47,508 nt of DNA from an uncultured bacterium (GCA_905235605.1 CAJOMF010000005.1:1-47508); one strand, 5' to 3'. Shown: positions 16,084 through 25,753, counted from the stretch's first letter. Program-made: numbers and translations. Notes: generated from the letters alone by a model not told the origin.

Positions 16084-16689
16084 ATGAAAAAGATCGTTTT
16101 TTTGGCAGTTTTACTGAGTTTTTTTGCAGTTTTCGGAGGTGAAAAGATGGACAACGAAACAACAAAAACTATTTTCAGCAGAAAGAGTGTAAGAAACTAT
16201 GTCGAGACCACTATCTCGCCGGAAACACTGGAATTTCTGGTTAAAGCAGGCATGGCTGCTCCTTCCGCTATCGACAGAAGACCGTGGGAATTCATCATTA
16301 TCAACGACAAGAACATCGTAAAAAAACTCAATGACGCGCTTCCTTCCGCAAAAATGGCGGAGAAGGCGGGCTATGCGATAGTCGTTGCAGGAAATATCGA
16401 AAAACAGGCGGGCGGCAAAGATTCGACTTTCTGGATCATGGACTGCAGTGCGGCTGTACAGAACATTCTTCTTACAGCTGAATCGCTTGGTCTAGGAGCT
16501 GTATGGACTGCGGTCTATCCTAATCCTGACAGGGTCAAACCGGTAGTCGAAATCCTGGGACTTCCTGCAAACATCATTCCGCTCGCTTTTATTCCGGTCG
16601 GAAAACCTGCCGGCAGCGACAAGCCGAAAGACAAGTTCGATAAAGAAAAGATCCACTGGAATCACTGGTCGAATAAAAAAGCAAAATAA
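16084..16689 (+). CDS. nitroreductase-family protein with N-terminal signal peptide
   Basis: This 201-residue FMN nitroreductase-fold protein carries IFSRKSVRNYVE and MAAPSAIDRRPWEF, the FMN-phosphate and nitroreductase signatures, and LGLGAVWTAVYP in the C-terminal half. It should reduce nitro compounds or quinones with NAD(P)H. The first 19 residues (MKKIVFLAVLLSFFAVFGG) look like a Sec signal, unusual for an FMN enzyme. A second in-frame ATG at 16147 has its own strong ribosome site, so a cytoplasmic form starting MDNETTKTIF is equally credible. It is convergent with the 406-residue gene. Confidence 0.88.
   Translation: MKKIVFLAVLLSFFAVFGGEKMDNETTKTIFSRKSVRNYVETTISPETLEFLVKAGMAAPSAIDRRPWEFIIINDKNIVKKLNDALPSAKMAEKAGYAIVVAGNIEKQAGGKDSTFWIMDCSAAVQNILLTAESLGLGAVWTAVYPNPDRVKPVVEILGLPANIIPLAFIPVGKPAGSDKPKDKFDKEKIHWNHWSNKKAK
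16135..16149 (+). promoter_or_regulatory. internal ribosome binding site and second start in the nitroreductase gene
   Basis: GGAGGTG (16135-16141) lies five bases before an in-frame ATG (16147-16149) at codon 22, exactly after the hydrophobic leader. The upstream start at 16084 also has GGAGG. This arrangement can give two protein forms. Confidence 0.5.
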
Positions 16690-16700
16690 GAAATTTCTTA
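16687..16700. terminator. 14-base palindrome containing both convergent stop codons
   Basis: TAAGAAATTTCTTA is a perfect palindrome. Its first three bases are the nitroreductase stop and its last three are the stop of the convergent 406-residue gene. It is flanked by AAAA and TATTTTT. The stem is short and AT-only, so termination activity is uncertain. Confidence 0.3.
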
Positions 16701-17918
16701 TATTTTTCCTGCGTAGACCTGTTTCATTTTTGCTTTGAATAGTTCTGCCGCTTCAGGATCAAAAGTTGTGTTCAGACTTTGTGTCAGGCGCTCTTTCTGA
16801 GCGTTCAATTTTTCTACTGAAATTTCGAGCAGAGGGATAATGTCGTCGTGCATTATAAATGACGGCAGAGTTTTTTCGAGATAAAACATTATTTCAAAGA
16901 TTCTGCATACTTCCATGTCGATCTGAACATCAAGCATATAACGAGACACCTGCATGAAATAAGGCTGGAAAGCTTTTGAAAGAGCAATGTCTTCGTAGAG
17001 AGCGCTGTTGTTGCTTTCTTTTATGTGTTTTATCACCGAAGAAGCCAGATCCGATGCGATCGTCAGGTCTCTGATAACGTTGGCCTGACCTGAAATATCA
17101 GGATCAATAAATATCGAAGTTATTTTTCTCAGGCATTCAACAACACTTATTTCAGTTTCTAGTATACTGCTCAGAAGTTCCTGGATCTTGCTTTTGATGT
17201 TGATGTCTGTCAGAACTTCGTGCAGCTCGAGGATAAAACTTTTTGCAGAATATTCAGTCCCGTTTTTGAAATCTGATTCCGTATTGATGAATGCGGAGAG
17301 GCGGGCGATGATCTGATTGCGGAATTCCTGCCTGTCAGAGCCGAGAGCCGTAGAAAAAACAGCCTGCACCCAGATGAGATAGTCGATTATCTCCACCAGC
17401 TGAGCCGAAAAATCCCCGACCAGATAGCGGGTAAGCAGAATGTCGTAGTTGTACCTTACTATCATTCTTGCATCACACGATTTTTCAAGGAGCGGATATA
17501 GCACGGTCATTGAATCCAGGGCATTGAGAAAAAGCGGGAAAGGCATGAAATAATTAAGATTTTTATTTATAATGTTCGAAGCGTGCGAAAAAATGTCTTC
17601 AAAAGTTTTCAGATCTTTTCTGAGATAAAAAAACTCGTTTTCCGGAAGAGTTTTCTCTACGTTTTTTACAAAAGTGATTTTTTTCTGCATAAGCGGGAAA
17701 ACGCTTTTTATAAAAAACTCTTTTTTTGCATCGCTGATATCTGTCAGAGAATATTTCATGAGAGCGATGATGTAGTCAAGTTCGACCCAGAATTTTGCGT
17801 CAACTCCGCTTATCGCCGCTGCTTCTGATTTCTGCCGATGGATATAGCCGATCAGTCCCATTCGGTCAAAAGAGGAAAAATCCTCAATTTTTTTCAGTTC
17901 TTCGTAATATTTTTTCAA
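16698..17918 (-). CDS. uncharacterised helical protein at the end of the ruv operon
   Basis: This 406-residue protein has no recognisable family. It is predicted all-helical from its Leu/Ile/Lys/Glu pattern, without signal peptide or membrane segments. Several stretches are repeat-like ([25 protein letters not shown], and [17 protein letters not shown] near residue 90). Its start overlaps the ruvB stop by four bases, so it is translated from the ruv transcript. A link with recombination is inferred from position only; it may equally be a passenger gene. Confidence 0.75.
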   Translation of the reverse strand: MKKYYEELKKIEDFSSFDRMGLIGYIHRQKSEAAAISGVDAKFWVELDYIIALMKYSLTDISDAKKEFFIKSVFPLMQKKITFVKNVEKTLPENEFFYLRKDLKTFEDIFSHASNIINKNLNYFMPFPLFLNALDSMTVLYPLLEKSCDARMIVRYNYDILLTRYLVGDFSAQLVEIIDYLIWVQAVFSTALGSDRQEFRNQIIARLSAFINTESDFKNGTEYSAKSFILELHEVLTDINIKSKIQELLSSILETEISVVECLRKITSIFIDPDISGQANVIRDLTIASDLASSVIKHIKESNNSALYEDIALSKAFQPYFMQVSRYMLDVQIDMEVCRIFEIMFYLEKTLPSFIMHDDIIPLLEISVEKLNAQKERLTQSLNTTFDPEAAELFKAKMKQVYAGKI

Positions 17919-18934
17919 AAGAGTTCTCCTTGAATCGTATCGGATTTGATCCCGAATTTATCCAAAGTTTTTTTCGTGACGATTCTGCCTTTCGGAGTGC
18001 GTGCAATAAATCCCGATTTGATGAGGTAAGGCTCGTAAACGTCTTCCAAAGTCCGTTTTTCCTCGCTGACGCTTGCCGCGATCGCTTCTATTCCGACCGG
18101 ACCGCCGCGGAATGATTCGATGATGGTCAGAAGTATCGTTCTATCCATCTGGTCGAGGCCGTCTTCGTCGATTTCCATCTGGTTGAGAGCGTATCTCGCA
18201 ATAGAAAGGTCGATGTTGCCGTTTCCTTTGACAAGTGCGAAATCGCGGACGCGCTTCAGAATCCTGTTTGCGATTCTCGGAGTTCCGCGCGAGCGCCTTG
18301 CAATTTCGTGCGCACCGTCGTCATCGATGGTTATTCCCAGCACTTTGGACGAGCGTTTGACGATAGTTTCAAGCTCTTCGACAGTGTAGTAATCCATTCT
18401 GAAAACTATCTGGAACCTGTCGCGCAGCGGGCTTGAAAGAAGACCCGTTTTCGTCGTTGCGCCGATGAGGGTGAAAGGGGCTATCGGAAGCGGCATGCTT
18501 TTCGCGTGCTGACCTTCGCCGAGCATGATGTCGAAGCGGAAGTCTTCCATCGCAGGATAGAGACTTTCTTCAACGGCAGGATTGAGGCGGTGGATCTCGT
18601 CGATAAAAAGGACGTCGTGTTCCTGCAGAGCGGTGAGAAGTCCGGCAAGATCGCCTTTTTTCTCGATAACAGGCCCCGAAGTAGTCAGCATGCTGACGCC
18701 CATTTCATTTGCGATGATCTGGCTGAGAGTAGTCTTGCCGAGTCCGGGAGGCCCTGCAAGGAGCAGATGGTCGAGCGGTCTGCCGTTCTTTTTGGCCGCT
18801 TCGATGAATATTTTTACGTTGTCAACGACAGCTTTCTGTCCGATGTAGCCGCTTAAATTCTTGGGTCTCAACCCCCCTTCAAGCGACGAATCTTCGGGAA
18901 GTTCCTGCGAATTGAGCAATCTTTCTTCTTCCAT
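17915..18934 (-). CDS. ruvB: Holliday junction branch migration ATPase RuvB
   Basis: This 339-residue protein has the RuvB length and motifs: Walker A GPPGLGKT at 61-68, Walker B FIDEIHRL at about 110-117, sensor [17 protein letters not shown] with the arginine finger, and a winged-helix C-terminus ([28 protein letters not shown]). It drives branch migration with RuvA at Holliday junctions. It is 14 bases downstream of ruvA and overlaps the next gene by four bases. Confidence 0.97.
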   Translation of the reverse strand: MEEERLLNSQELPEDSSLEGGLRPKNLSGYIGQKAVVDNVKIFIEAAKKNGRPLDHLLLAGPPGLGKTTLSQIIANEMGVSMLTTSGPVIEKKGDLAGLLTALQEHDVLFIDEIHRLNPAVEESLYPAMEDFRFDIMLGEGQHAKSMPLPIAPFTLIGATTKTGLLSSPLRDRFQIVFRMDYYTVEELETIVKRSSKVLGITIDDDGAHEIARRSRGTPRIANRILKRVRDFALVKGNGNIDLSIARYALNQMEIDEDGLDQMDRTILLTIIESFRGGPVGIEAIAASVSEEKRTLEDVYEPYLIKSGFIARTPKGRIVTKKTLDKFGIKSDTIQGELF

Positions 18935-18948
18935 TTTTCACCGTCCAA

Positions 18949-19554
18949 TCAGCTGTTTCTGATGATTTTAAGTGCTTCTCTGACGATAAGCCCTGCGTCT
19001 TTCGATTCTTTGTCGGCGACTTTTGCAAGAGCATGCCTGATCTGAAGCGGATTGTAGCCCAAAGCGGTAAGAGCCTCGGCAGCTTCGCGGGTCTGGATTT
19101 CGTTTGACAAAGCCGGAGCGTCTGCTGTCCCTGCCTGGCTGATCGCCGAAAACTTGTCGGTTTTGTCCTTGAGATCGATTATGATCTTTTCAGCCGTTTT
19201 TGCGCCTACACCGCTGATTTTCTTGAAGAACTGCGAGTTTGCGGAAAGTATGGCCGAAACGATCTCTTCGATCGGAGCGAAAGCAAGTATCGAAAGAGCC
19301 GTTTTCGGCCCGATCTTGTTCACTTCGCAGAGAAGATTGAAAAGGTGTTTTTCCTCGATCCGCTCGAACCCGTAAAGATCTATCGCGTCTTCGCGGACGA
19401 AAGTCTGGACAAAAAGCGAAACAGCCTCGCCTTCAGGATATTTCACCGTAAGCGTCGGAGTTGCGCCTACAACGTAGCCGACACCGCCTTCAGTGAGGAC
19501 CGTGAGCTCGCGTTCTTCGTTTGCAACGACTGTTCCTTTGAGATAACCTATCAT
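18949..19554 (-). CDS. ruvA: Holliday junction binding protein RuvA
   Basis: This 201-residue RuvA has an N-terminal OB fold (MIGYLKGTVV, GVGYVVGAT), tandem helix-hairpin-helix motifs (NKIGPKTALSILA and SGVGAKTAEKIIIDLKDK) and a C-terminal RuvB-binding domain (EAAEALTALGYNPLQIRHAL). It clamps the junction as a tetramer. Two bases separate it from the ruvC stop. Confidence 0.96.
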   Translation of the reverse strand: MIGYLKGTVVANEERELTVLTEGGVGYVVGATPTLTVKYPEGEAVSLFVQTFVREDAIDLYGFERIEEKHLFNLLCEVNKIGPKTALSILAFAPIEEIVSAILSANSQFFKKISGVGAKTAEKIIIDLKDKTDKFSAISQAGTADAPALSNEIQTREAAEALTALGYNPLQIRHALAKVADKESKDAGLIVREALKIIRNS

Positions 19555-19556
19555 TT

Positions 19557-20036
19557 TTACACCGTAAATGCGTGAGTTAATGCGATGGCCAGTGCGTCTG
19601 CAGCGTCTTCGTAAGGCGCTTCCTTAAGTCTGAGAAGGATCTTTATCATTTCCTGGATCTGGAATTTTTCAGCTCTGCCGTTACCCGTGACTGACTGCTT
19701 GACCCTTGTCGGAGTGTATTCGAAAAGGGGGAGTCCGTGGATCGCCGCGGCACTCATGACTGCGCCTCTGACGTGACCGAGTTTCAGAGCACTCTGGGCG
19801 TTTTTCGCTATGAAAACGTCTTCCAGAGCGACTGCATTCGGTTTGAATTCGTCCATAACGTCGCATACGCCGCGGAAAATAAAGCCGATCCTCTCTTTGA
19901 AATCAAGCCCTTTCGGCGGCATTATGAGACCGTTGTCAATGTGAAAAAAAGAACGCCCGACAGCATTGATGAGTCCGTAACCCGTTTTGATGCTGCCGGG
20001 GTCGATCCCTAAAATGATGTAGCCTTTGTTATCCAA
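19557..20036 (-). CDS. ruvC: Holliday junction resolvase RuvC
   Basis: 159 residues starting at TTG (20036), eight bases after the yebC stop. The catalytic acidic set is present: Asp in ILGIDPGSIKTGYG, Glu in AVALEDVFIAKN, and the C-terminal YEDAADALAIALTHA pair. It cuts Holliday junctions as a dimer. TTG is chosen because no ATG lies before the catalytic Asp. A weak initiation signal (GGAAGAA inside the yebC end) suggests translational coupling. Confidence 0.95.
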   Translation of the reverse strand: MDNKGYIILGIDPGSIKTGYGLINAVGRSFFHIDNGLIMPPKGLDFKERIGFIFRGVCDVMDEFKPNAVALEDVFIAKNAQSALKLGHVRGAVMSAAAIHGLPLFEYTPTRVKQSVTGNGRAEKFQIQEMIKILLRLKEAPYEDAADALAIALTHAFTV

Positions 20037-20044
20037 GACTTAAA

Positions 20045-20791
20045 CTATTCTTCCTCTGGCAACTGGCTGAAATCTATGTCGTAGTTCGCATAGACATCCT
20101 GAACGTCGTCGCTGTCGTCAAACGCTTCCATGAGTTTGAGGACCTGTTCTGCGACTTTTCCTTCGACTTTTACGAAATTCTGCGGGATACGCGCGATTTT
20201 CGCTTCTTCGAACTGGTATCCTTTTTCGGTGAGAACACCCGAAACGGCGTAAACATCGCCCATGTCAGTTCTGATTTCCCAAACTTCGTCGTTGTCGATT
20301 ACGTCTTCAGCGCCTGCTTCAAGTGCGTCTTCCATAAGTTTTTCTTCGTCAACGCCCTCTTTCGGGATGATGATCTGACCTTTCTGGCTGAACATCCAGT
20401 TTACGCAGCCGTTGTTGCCCATATTACCGCCGGCTTTCGTGAAGATCCTTCTGATTTCGGAAACAGTCCTGTTTTTGTTGTCGGTAAGGCAGTCGACCAT
20501 AACTGCGACTCCGCCCGGACCGTATCCCTCATAAGTTGCCTCTTCGTAGCTTGAACCTTCAAGTTCGCCCGTTCCTTTTTTGATTGCTCTTGTAATGTTG
20601 TCGAGAGGCATGTTAGCCGCTTTTGCCGACTGGATGGCAGTCTTAAGACGCGGGTTGCCGTCAGGGTCTCCGCCGCCGCCTTTTGCAGCTATCGTGATTT
20701 CTTTGATGAGTTTTGTGAAAATTTTGCCTCTTTTTGCATCTGCAGCACCTTTTTTGTGCTTGATCGTGCTCCACTTATTGTGGCCTGACAT
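20045..20791 (-). CDS. yebC: YebC/PmpR-family protein (TACO1-like)
   Basis: 248 residues from the ATG at 20791 with AGGAGG upstream; the open frame extends to 20857 without a ribosome site. It starts with the family signature [23 protein letters not shown], then [13 protein letters not shown] and [22 protein letters not shown]. Members act as transcription regulators or help ribosomes through difficult motifs. yebC upstream of ruvCAB is a classic conserved order. Confidence 0.96.
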   Translation of the reverse strand: MSGHNKWSTIKHKKGAADAKRGKIFTKLIKEITIAAKGGGGDPDGNPRLKTAIQSAKAANMPLDNITRAIKKGTGELEGSSYEEATYEGYGPGGVAVMVDCLTDNKNRTVSEIRRIFTKAGGNMGNNGCVNWMFSQKGQIIIPKEGVDEEKLMEDALEAGAEDVIDNDEVWEIRTDMGDVYAVSGVLTEKGYQFEEAKIARIPQNFVKVEGKVAEQVLKLMEAFDDSDDVQDVYANYDIDFSQLPEEE

Positions 20792-20884
20792 AGAAAACCT
20801 CCTGAGAGTTGTTAAAAAAAGCCGCCGCCCTTTACCATAAAATGAATAAATCTGCAAGTTTTTTGGGATAAGGATGTACTTTAA

Positions 20885-21748
20885 CTATCTTTTTCTGATC
20901 CGGTTGAGTTTCTGGAACTCGTTTACAAGGTCATCCATGTAGTTTTCGCGGTTTCTTATCCACATCGATGAGATCCCGAGGCGGTCGAATCCGCTCTTTT
21001 TTTCGGCGATGAAGCGTTCTTCACCGATCCTTGCCGCATTTGTGAAATCTAAAAGTGCCGTTTCCCCGTTTTCCGGGTCGACTGTTCTGAGTGCGCCGTC
21101 AGTAAATGGCGAAAAAAGCATGTCGTCAACAAGTCCGACCGAAACTATTTCGTGTTTTGATGCGGTCGTTTTGATTGAATCGGGCAGTTTGTCAAAAAGC
21201 ATGTCGGAAAGGAAAAAAACGAGAGCTTTACGTTTCATCATTTTATTGAGAAAGGCGAAAGCGGCATCGGGATCGGTTCCCCGCCCTGTCGGTTCGGCGG
21301 TTAGCAGCGAGCGGATGACTGTCAGGAGATGGTTTTTGCCCTTTCTCGGCGGGATGTATTCCTCGACTTTGTCCGAAAAAAGGAGAAGTCCCACTTTATC
21401 TGAATTTTTTATCGCGCTGAATGTGAGTGCCGCTGCAATCGTCGTCATCGCGTCGCGGATCCCGCTCCTCTGCCCGTAGATGCTCGAACCAGAAATGTCG
21501 GCGACGACCAGGACCGTGAGTTCACGCTCTTCCTTATAAAGTTTGACAAAAGGTTTTCCTGTCCTCGCCGTGACGTTCCAGTCGATAAGACGCGCATCGT
21601 CGTTTTCGGTGTATTCGCGCACTTCCTGAAACTCCAGACCGTGACCTTTGAACAGAGTCTGGTACGAACCCTGGAAATAGCTGTCGACCTTCTTTTTTAC
21701 ATTCAATTCTATGTATTTGATTTTTTTGAGCAATTCCTCGTTCAGCAT
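20885..21748 (-). CDS. DUF58 / von Willebrand A-like protein
   Basis: About 287 residues from the ATG at 21748; the start has a modest GGGA site, and the open frame to 21826 has no better one. The DUF58 hallmark FKGHGLEFQEVREYTENDDARLIDWNVTART is followed by a vWA-like core with VVADISGSS as a MIDAS-type DxSxS motif. DUF58 proteins usually accompany a MoxR ATPase; none is in this window, so the partner must lie elsewhere. Confidence 0.88.
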   Translation of the reverse strand: MLNEELLKKIKYIELNVKKKVDSYFQGSYQTLFKGHGLEFQEVREYTENDDARLIDWNVTARTGKPFVKLYKEERELTVLVVADISGSSIYGQRSGIRDAMTTIAAALTFSAIKNSDKVGLLLFSDKVEEYIPPRKGKNHLLTVIRSLLTAEPTGRGTDPDAAFAFLNKMMKRKALVFFLSDMLFDKLPDSIKTTASKHEIVSVGLVDDMLFSPFTDGALRTVDPENGETALLDFTNAARIGEERFIAEKKSGFDRLGISSMWIRNRENYMDDLVNEFQKLNRIRKR

Positions 21749-21903
21749 CGCAATTCCCGCAAAACAGACAAAAAAACGACCAAAAAACAGCTCAGATATT
21801 AAATTTATTTCAAAATTCGGCAACAATTTAAAAATTCTCTTTTCCGTTTTTTGTGCTATAAGCGTCCGTTTTTTGTTTTATAAACTTGAATTGAGAGGGA
21901 ATT

Positions 21904-23430
21904 ATGAAAAAAGTTTTTCTTAACGGTGAAAATCTCACGATCGATGATGTCGTTTTAGTTGCGAAAGGTCAGGCTGAAGTCGCTATCAACGAAAAGACGC
22001 GTGCTAAAATGGCAAAATGCCGCAAGTTCGTTGATTCGATCCTCAAAAATGACAAGGCCGTTTACGGTATCAATACCGGTTTCGGCATTCTGAGTGACGT
22101 CAAAGTCGAGCACAAAGACCTTGAAACTCTTCAGATCAACCTTATCCGCAGCCACGCGATCGGTGTCGGCGCACCTTTCAACAAAGAGACTGTCAGAGCG
22201 ATCATGCTTCTGCGCGCAAACGTCCTTGCAAAAGGCTTCAGCGGCATCTCTCTCGAAACTTTCGACAAACTTTTGGAACTTTTGAATAAAGACATAATCC
22301 CGTTCATCCCGTCACAGGGAAGTGTCGGAGCAAGCGGTGACCTCGCTCCTTTAGCTCACCTCGCTATCGTTCTCTGCGGTGAAGGTTTCGTAATGACCGA
22401 TGACGGTAAAATGGTCGAAACTGCTCAAGTTTTCAAGGCAAAAAAGATAAAACCCATAACGCTCAAGGCGAAGGAAGGCCTCGCTCTCATCAACGGAACG
22501 CAGGTAATGACGGCTCTCGGCGCGCTTGCAGTCCACAGAGTACATAACCTTCTCAAACTTGCCGACATCGCGCTCACCTCGACTATCGAAGGCATCATGG
22601 GCACGGACCGTGCATTCGACCAGAAAGTAAATATCGTCAGAGCTCACCCCGGACAGGCGGAAGTTTCCGAAAACGTCCTCAAACTTATCGCTAAATCGGA
22701 GATCAGGGAAAGCCACCGCAACTGTCCTAAAGTCCAGGACGCATACAGCCTCCGCTGCGCTCCGCAGGTCCACGGCGCAGTCAGAGACGCACTCCGCCAC
22801 GTCGAAAAAGTCATCACGACCGAGCTCAACTCTTCTACCGACAACCCGCTTATTTTCCCAGACGAGAAAGAGACGATCTCGGCAGGAAACTTCCACGGAG
22901 AGCCGATCGGACTCGTTATGGATTACCTCACTGCAGCTGTTTCCGAGCTTGGAAGCATCTCCGAGCGCAGGATCGAGCAGCTTATCAACCCCGTTTTCAA
23001 CCAGGCTCCGGCATTCCTCGTTAAAAACAAAGGTCTCAACAGCGGTTTCATGATCGCTCACGTTGCGGCTGCAAGCCTTGCAAGCGAGAACAAGACCCAG
23101 TCTTTCCCGGCAACAGTAGATTCGATCCCGACATCTGCCGGAAAGGAAGACCACGTCAGCATGGGAACGACTGCTGCAAGAAAGTGCACTGCTGTCGTTG
23201 AAAACACCGTAAAGATCATCTGCATCGAGCTTCTTACCGCAATGCAGGCGATCGATTTCAGAAAGCCGATGAAGGCAGGTGCCGGCATCGAGCCCGTTTA
23301 CAAACTCATCCGCAAGGACGTTCCCTTCATGGAAAACGATGCATTCCTTCACCCGATGTTCATGAACGTTCTCAAGAAAGAATACGAGATCGTAAAAGCG
23401 GCTGAAAAGGCAGTAGGCGCTCTCAAATAA
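21904..23430 (+). CDS. hutH: histidine ammonia-lyase
   Basis: This 508-residue protein matches HutH in length. The MIO cofactor is formed from Ala-Ser-Gly at about residues 142-144 in GSVGASGDLAPLAH. YGINTGFG, RSHAIGVG, NSSTDNPL and QSFPATVDSIPTSAGKEDHVSMG are also present. It deaminates histidine to urocanate. No hutU, hutI or hutG is adjacent. It stands alone between DUF58 and the accessory block, so either the rest of the pathway is elsewhere or it makes urocanate for another purpose. GAGAGG precedes the ATG. Confidence 0.95.
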   Translation: MKKVFLNGENLTIDDVVLVAKGQAEVAINEKTRAKMAKCRKFVDSILKNDKAVYGINTGFGILSDVKVEHKDLETLQINLIRSHAIGVGAPFNKETVRAIMLLRANVLAKGFSGISLETFDKLLELLNKDIIPFIPSQGSVGASGDLAPLAHLAIVLCGEGFVMTDDGKMVETAQVFKAKKIKPITLKAKEGLALINGTQVMTALGALAVHRVHNLLKLADIALTSTIEGIMGTDRAFDQKVNIVRAHPGQAEVSENVLKLIAKSEIRESHRNCPKVQDAYSLRCAPQVHGAVRDALRHVEKVITTELNSSTDNPLIFPDEKETISAGNFHGEPIGLVMDYLTAAVSELGSISERRIEQLINPVFNQAPAFLVKNKGLNSGFMIAHVAAASLASENKTQSFPATVDSIPTSAGKEDHVSMGTTAARKCTAVVENTVKIICIELLTAMQAIDFRKPMKAGAGIEPVYKLIRKDVPFMENDAFLHPMFMNVLKKEYEIVKAAEKAVGALK

Positions 23431-23516
23431 TTAAGCAGCAAATAAAAGATATGAAACAAATCCCTAGAACAAATAAAAATCCTGCTTATTGAATTAAAAA
23501 TTGTATCTTGAATCAA

Positions 23517-25694
23517 TCAGTAGTTTTCCGTACTGCCAGGCTTTGCCGGAACGATGACGGTCACCGGCTGGGTGTCGAGCACAGAATTCGTTTTGTTGTC
23601 GATTACGTTGATGTATGCCTTGAACATTTTCGCCTCTTTTTCCTGCGGGAAACAGTCATTCAGGGCTTCGACGTTGAAAGTGAGTTTGTTACCTGGAGTA
23701 TCTGCGGTCGAAGTTCCGGTCGAGAAATTGCTGAAACCGTTGTTGTAGTCAGCTCCGTTGAATGCCGCAGGTGTCGCCACGATTGTTGCGGCGCAGCTGT
23801 CGACCGGCTGATATTCGAGAGCCTCGACTTTTTTAAGGAAACACGATGTGTCAAGCGACGGATTGTCGGCATCTTTGGCAGGTTCGACCCTGACATCGAA
23901 ACTTGCATATTTGATAAGTGCATCGACACCGGCAACAGCGGTATCCCCCAATCCTGTCCCGTATTTATCCAATTCATAGAGAAGAGTCGTTCTTCCGGCG
24001 TCGGCACAGGTCGGAACGATTGCGCCGGTTCCGTTTGAAACTGAGGTGAGCTGTGTCTTTGCAGCGCTATAATTCGAACTTCCTGCCGATAGAACGGAAA
24101 CGACTTTTGCTCCGATTGTATTCATAGCAGTAATAACATCCGACTGGCTGAATATTGTGTAGACATAAGAAGAATTGTAAGGCTTGTGGGAAGAATCATG
24201 CGAAGCGTCGTCTGTGATATGGATAACTATCGGGATAGCTCCGTCTCTGAAAAAGACTTCATGGGCGGGCACGGAACCGCCCTTCCAGCTCAGTTCGACT
24301 CCTGTAGCAATTTTGTAAAGCGATTCATAACCTGACTCAGGAAGATCGTTACCGTTGTGGAGTGTTAGCTGGTTAACACCTGCCTGAGCTGTTGCAACGT
24401 CTATAGTCGGCGTCTGGAGCAAACCGAAAGGTCTGTCGCTGCCGCTTCCGTAACCGTTGACCGGAAAGTCATCAAAATAAGAGATACCGAACGCACTATC
24501 GGAAATTTTGTTGCGGATCCCGGGGATAATTGTTGTGGAAAGACTGTTTTTCAGGTTGTTTATCTCGTCTCCCATTGAGGCTGTCGTATCGACATTGAAG
24601 AAAATATCGGCTTTATGGACCTGCGGAGAAAAAACAAGGGTGTCGTTTTGTTTTTCCCCTTCGTAGGGAAGCTCGAAATAGAATTTTACGCCGACATCCA
24701 TGACTCCGCTTTCAGCATCGCACGGATCGCTTCCAACCATAACTTCTGCAAGATCGCTGTAGCCGTCGCCGTCGGTATCCCTGCTTGTGGCAGAGTGAAC
24801 ACCAAGATTTTCGCAGAAGATTTCCTGACTGTCCGGCAGACCGTCACCGTCACTGTCGGTTTCCATAAAATCGGGGATGTTATTGTTGTTCGAGTCGCGG
24901 CAGGGCAGCATAGGACACTCTTTTGCGTCAGGAATACCGTCGCCGTCGCTGTCCCAGTCCAAATAGTTCGGAATGCCGTCTCCATCAGTATCTTCGGCTG
25001 TTTCCACCCTGTCAGGAATGCCGTCGCCGTCGCTGTCCTCATCGATGTAATCAGGCAGACCGTCACCGTCGGTATCAGGACATTTCTGATCCTGCTCATA
25101 ATCAGGACATTCTTCGGAATCAGGAATGCCGTCAGCGTCACTGTCTATGTCGCGGTAATTCGGCAGACCGTCACCGTTTGTATCGGGGCATATTTTATTT
25201 TCTGCAAAGTCAGGACACTCTTCAGAATCAGGAATACCGTCGCCGTCTGAATCAGTATCTTTGTAATCGGGAGTGCCGTCTTCATCTGTATCGACCGGAA
25301 CGCCTTTCGGAACCTCGATGCAATTCGGGATACCGTCACCGTCTTCATCCGCTTTGCACCAAGCTGCGCCGTGCTCTGAAGCAAAAGACGGAACTTCATA
25401 CTGCTTGCCGAAACAGTCGCACATAACACCTGTTTTTTCGTTTGGATTGTCTGTATCTGAAGTGTCTGAGTCACCTGAATCGGAGCTGTCTCCAGAATCG
25501 GAAGTATCCGCAAAAGTGTCACCTGAATCGGAAGTGTCGGCTGCGTCGGGACGCTGACATCTTCCCGTATTGCATACGAAACCGATTTCACAATCAAGAG
25601 AACTTGCGCATCCGATTCTTTCGGCAGAATTTCCGCATCCGCAGAAAGCAAGAGCGGTAAACAGCGCGATTATTGCAAAAAATAATTTTTTCAT
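23517..25694 (-). CDS. lipoprotein with TSP3-type calcium repeats and a vWA domain
   Basis: This 725-residue protein has a lipoprotein-like signal (MKKLFFAIIALFTALAFCGC) and a cysteine-rich short domain. A D/S/T/G-rich linker (about 50-85) and about ten DxDGDGxPD thrombospondin type-3-like repeats (about 110-330) that should bind calcium come next. From about residue 360 there is a vWA domain with the MIDAS-like DTTASM motif and HITDDASHDSS. A C-terminal beta-domain follows. It is surface or periplasmic and probably adhesive. GGAGG precedes the ATG. It is divergent from the type IV secretion-like operon and may be a partner of it, by position only. Confidence 0.88.
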   Translation of the reverse strand: MKKLFFAIIALFTALAFCGCGNSAERIGCASSLDCEIGFVCNTGRCQRPDAADTSDSGDTFADTSDSGDSSDSGDSDTSDTDNPNEKTGVMCDCFGKQYEVPSFASEHGAAWCKADEDGDGIPNCIEVPKGVPVDTDEDGTPDYKDTDSDGDGIPDSEECPDFAENKICPDTNGDGLPNYRDIDSDADGIPDSEECPDYEQDQKCPDTDGDGLPDYIDEDSDGDGIPDRVETAEDTDGDGIPNYLDWDSDGDGIPDAKECPMLPCRDSNNNNIPDFMETDSDGDGLPDSQEIFCENLGVHSATSRDTDGDGYSDLAEVMVGSDPCDAESGVMDVGVKFYFELPYEGEKQNDTLVFSPQVHKADIFFNVDTTASMGDEINNLKNSLSTTIIPGIRNKISDSAFGISYFDDFPVNGYGSGSDRPFGLLQTPTIDVATAQAGVNQLTLHNGNDLPESGYESLYKIATGVELSWKGGSVPAHEVFFRDGAIPIVIHITDDASHDSSHKPYNSSYVYTIFSQSDVITAMNTIGAKVVSVLSAGSSNYSAAKTQLTSVSNGTGAIVPTCADAGRTTLLYELDKYGTGLGDTAVAGVDALIKYASFDVRVEPAKDADNPSLDTSCFLKKVEALEYQPVDSCAATIVATPAAFNGADYNNGFSNFSTGTSTADTPGNKLTFNVEALNDCFPQEKEAKMFKAYINVIDNKTNSVLDTQPVTVIVPAKPGSTENY

Positions 25695-25725
25695 ATTGCC
25701 CTCCTTAAATAAACATCATCTTTTG

Positions 25726-25753
25726 ATTATAAAAAATCAAAAATTATAGTCAA
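25726..25753 (-). promoter_or_regulatory. near-consensus promoter of the TSP3/vWA lipoprotein
   Basis: On the minus strand TTGACT (25753-25748), a 16-base spacer and a perfect TATAAT (25731-25726), about 32 bases before the start codon. Confidence 0.7.

Noticed and set aside
21879-21884. TATAAA box before hutH as a promoter
   Set aside because: No acceptable -35 box lies 15-18 bases upstream; an earlier TATAAG has only a poor TTCTCT partner.
22351-23352. 333-codon minus-strand open frame opposite hutH
   Set aside because: It is antisense to highly conserved HutH motifs and has no family resemblance.
23432-23488. terminator after hutH formed by TAAGCAG and CTGCTTA
   Set aside because: The stem has only seven base pairs, the loop is 43 bases and no T-tract follows.
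24615-25250. 211-codon plus-strand open frame opposite the TSP3 repeats
   Set aside because: Its VAVAVAV-rich translation is the direct complement of the repeated DxDGDGxPD codons.
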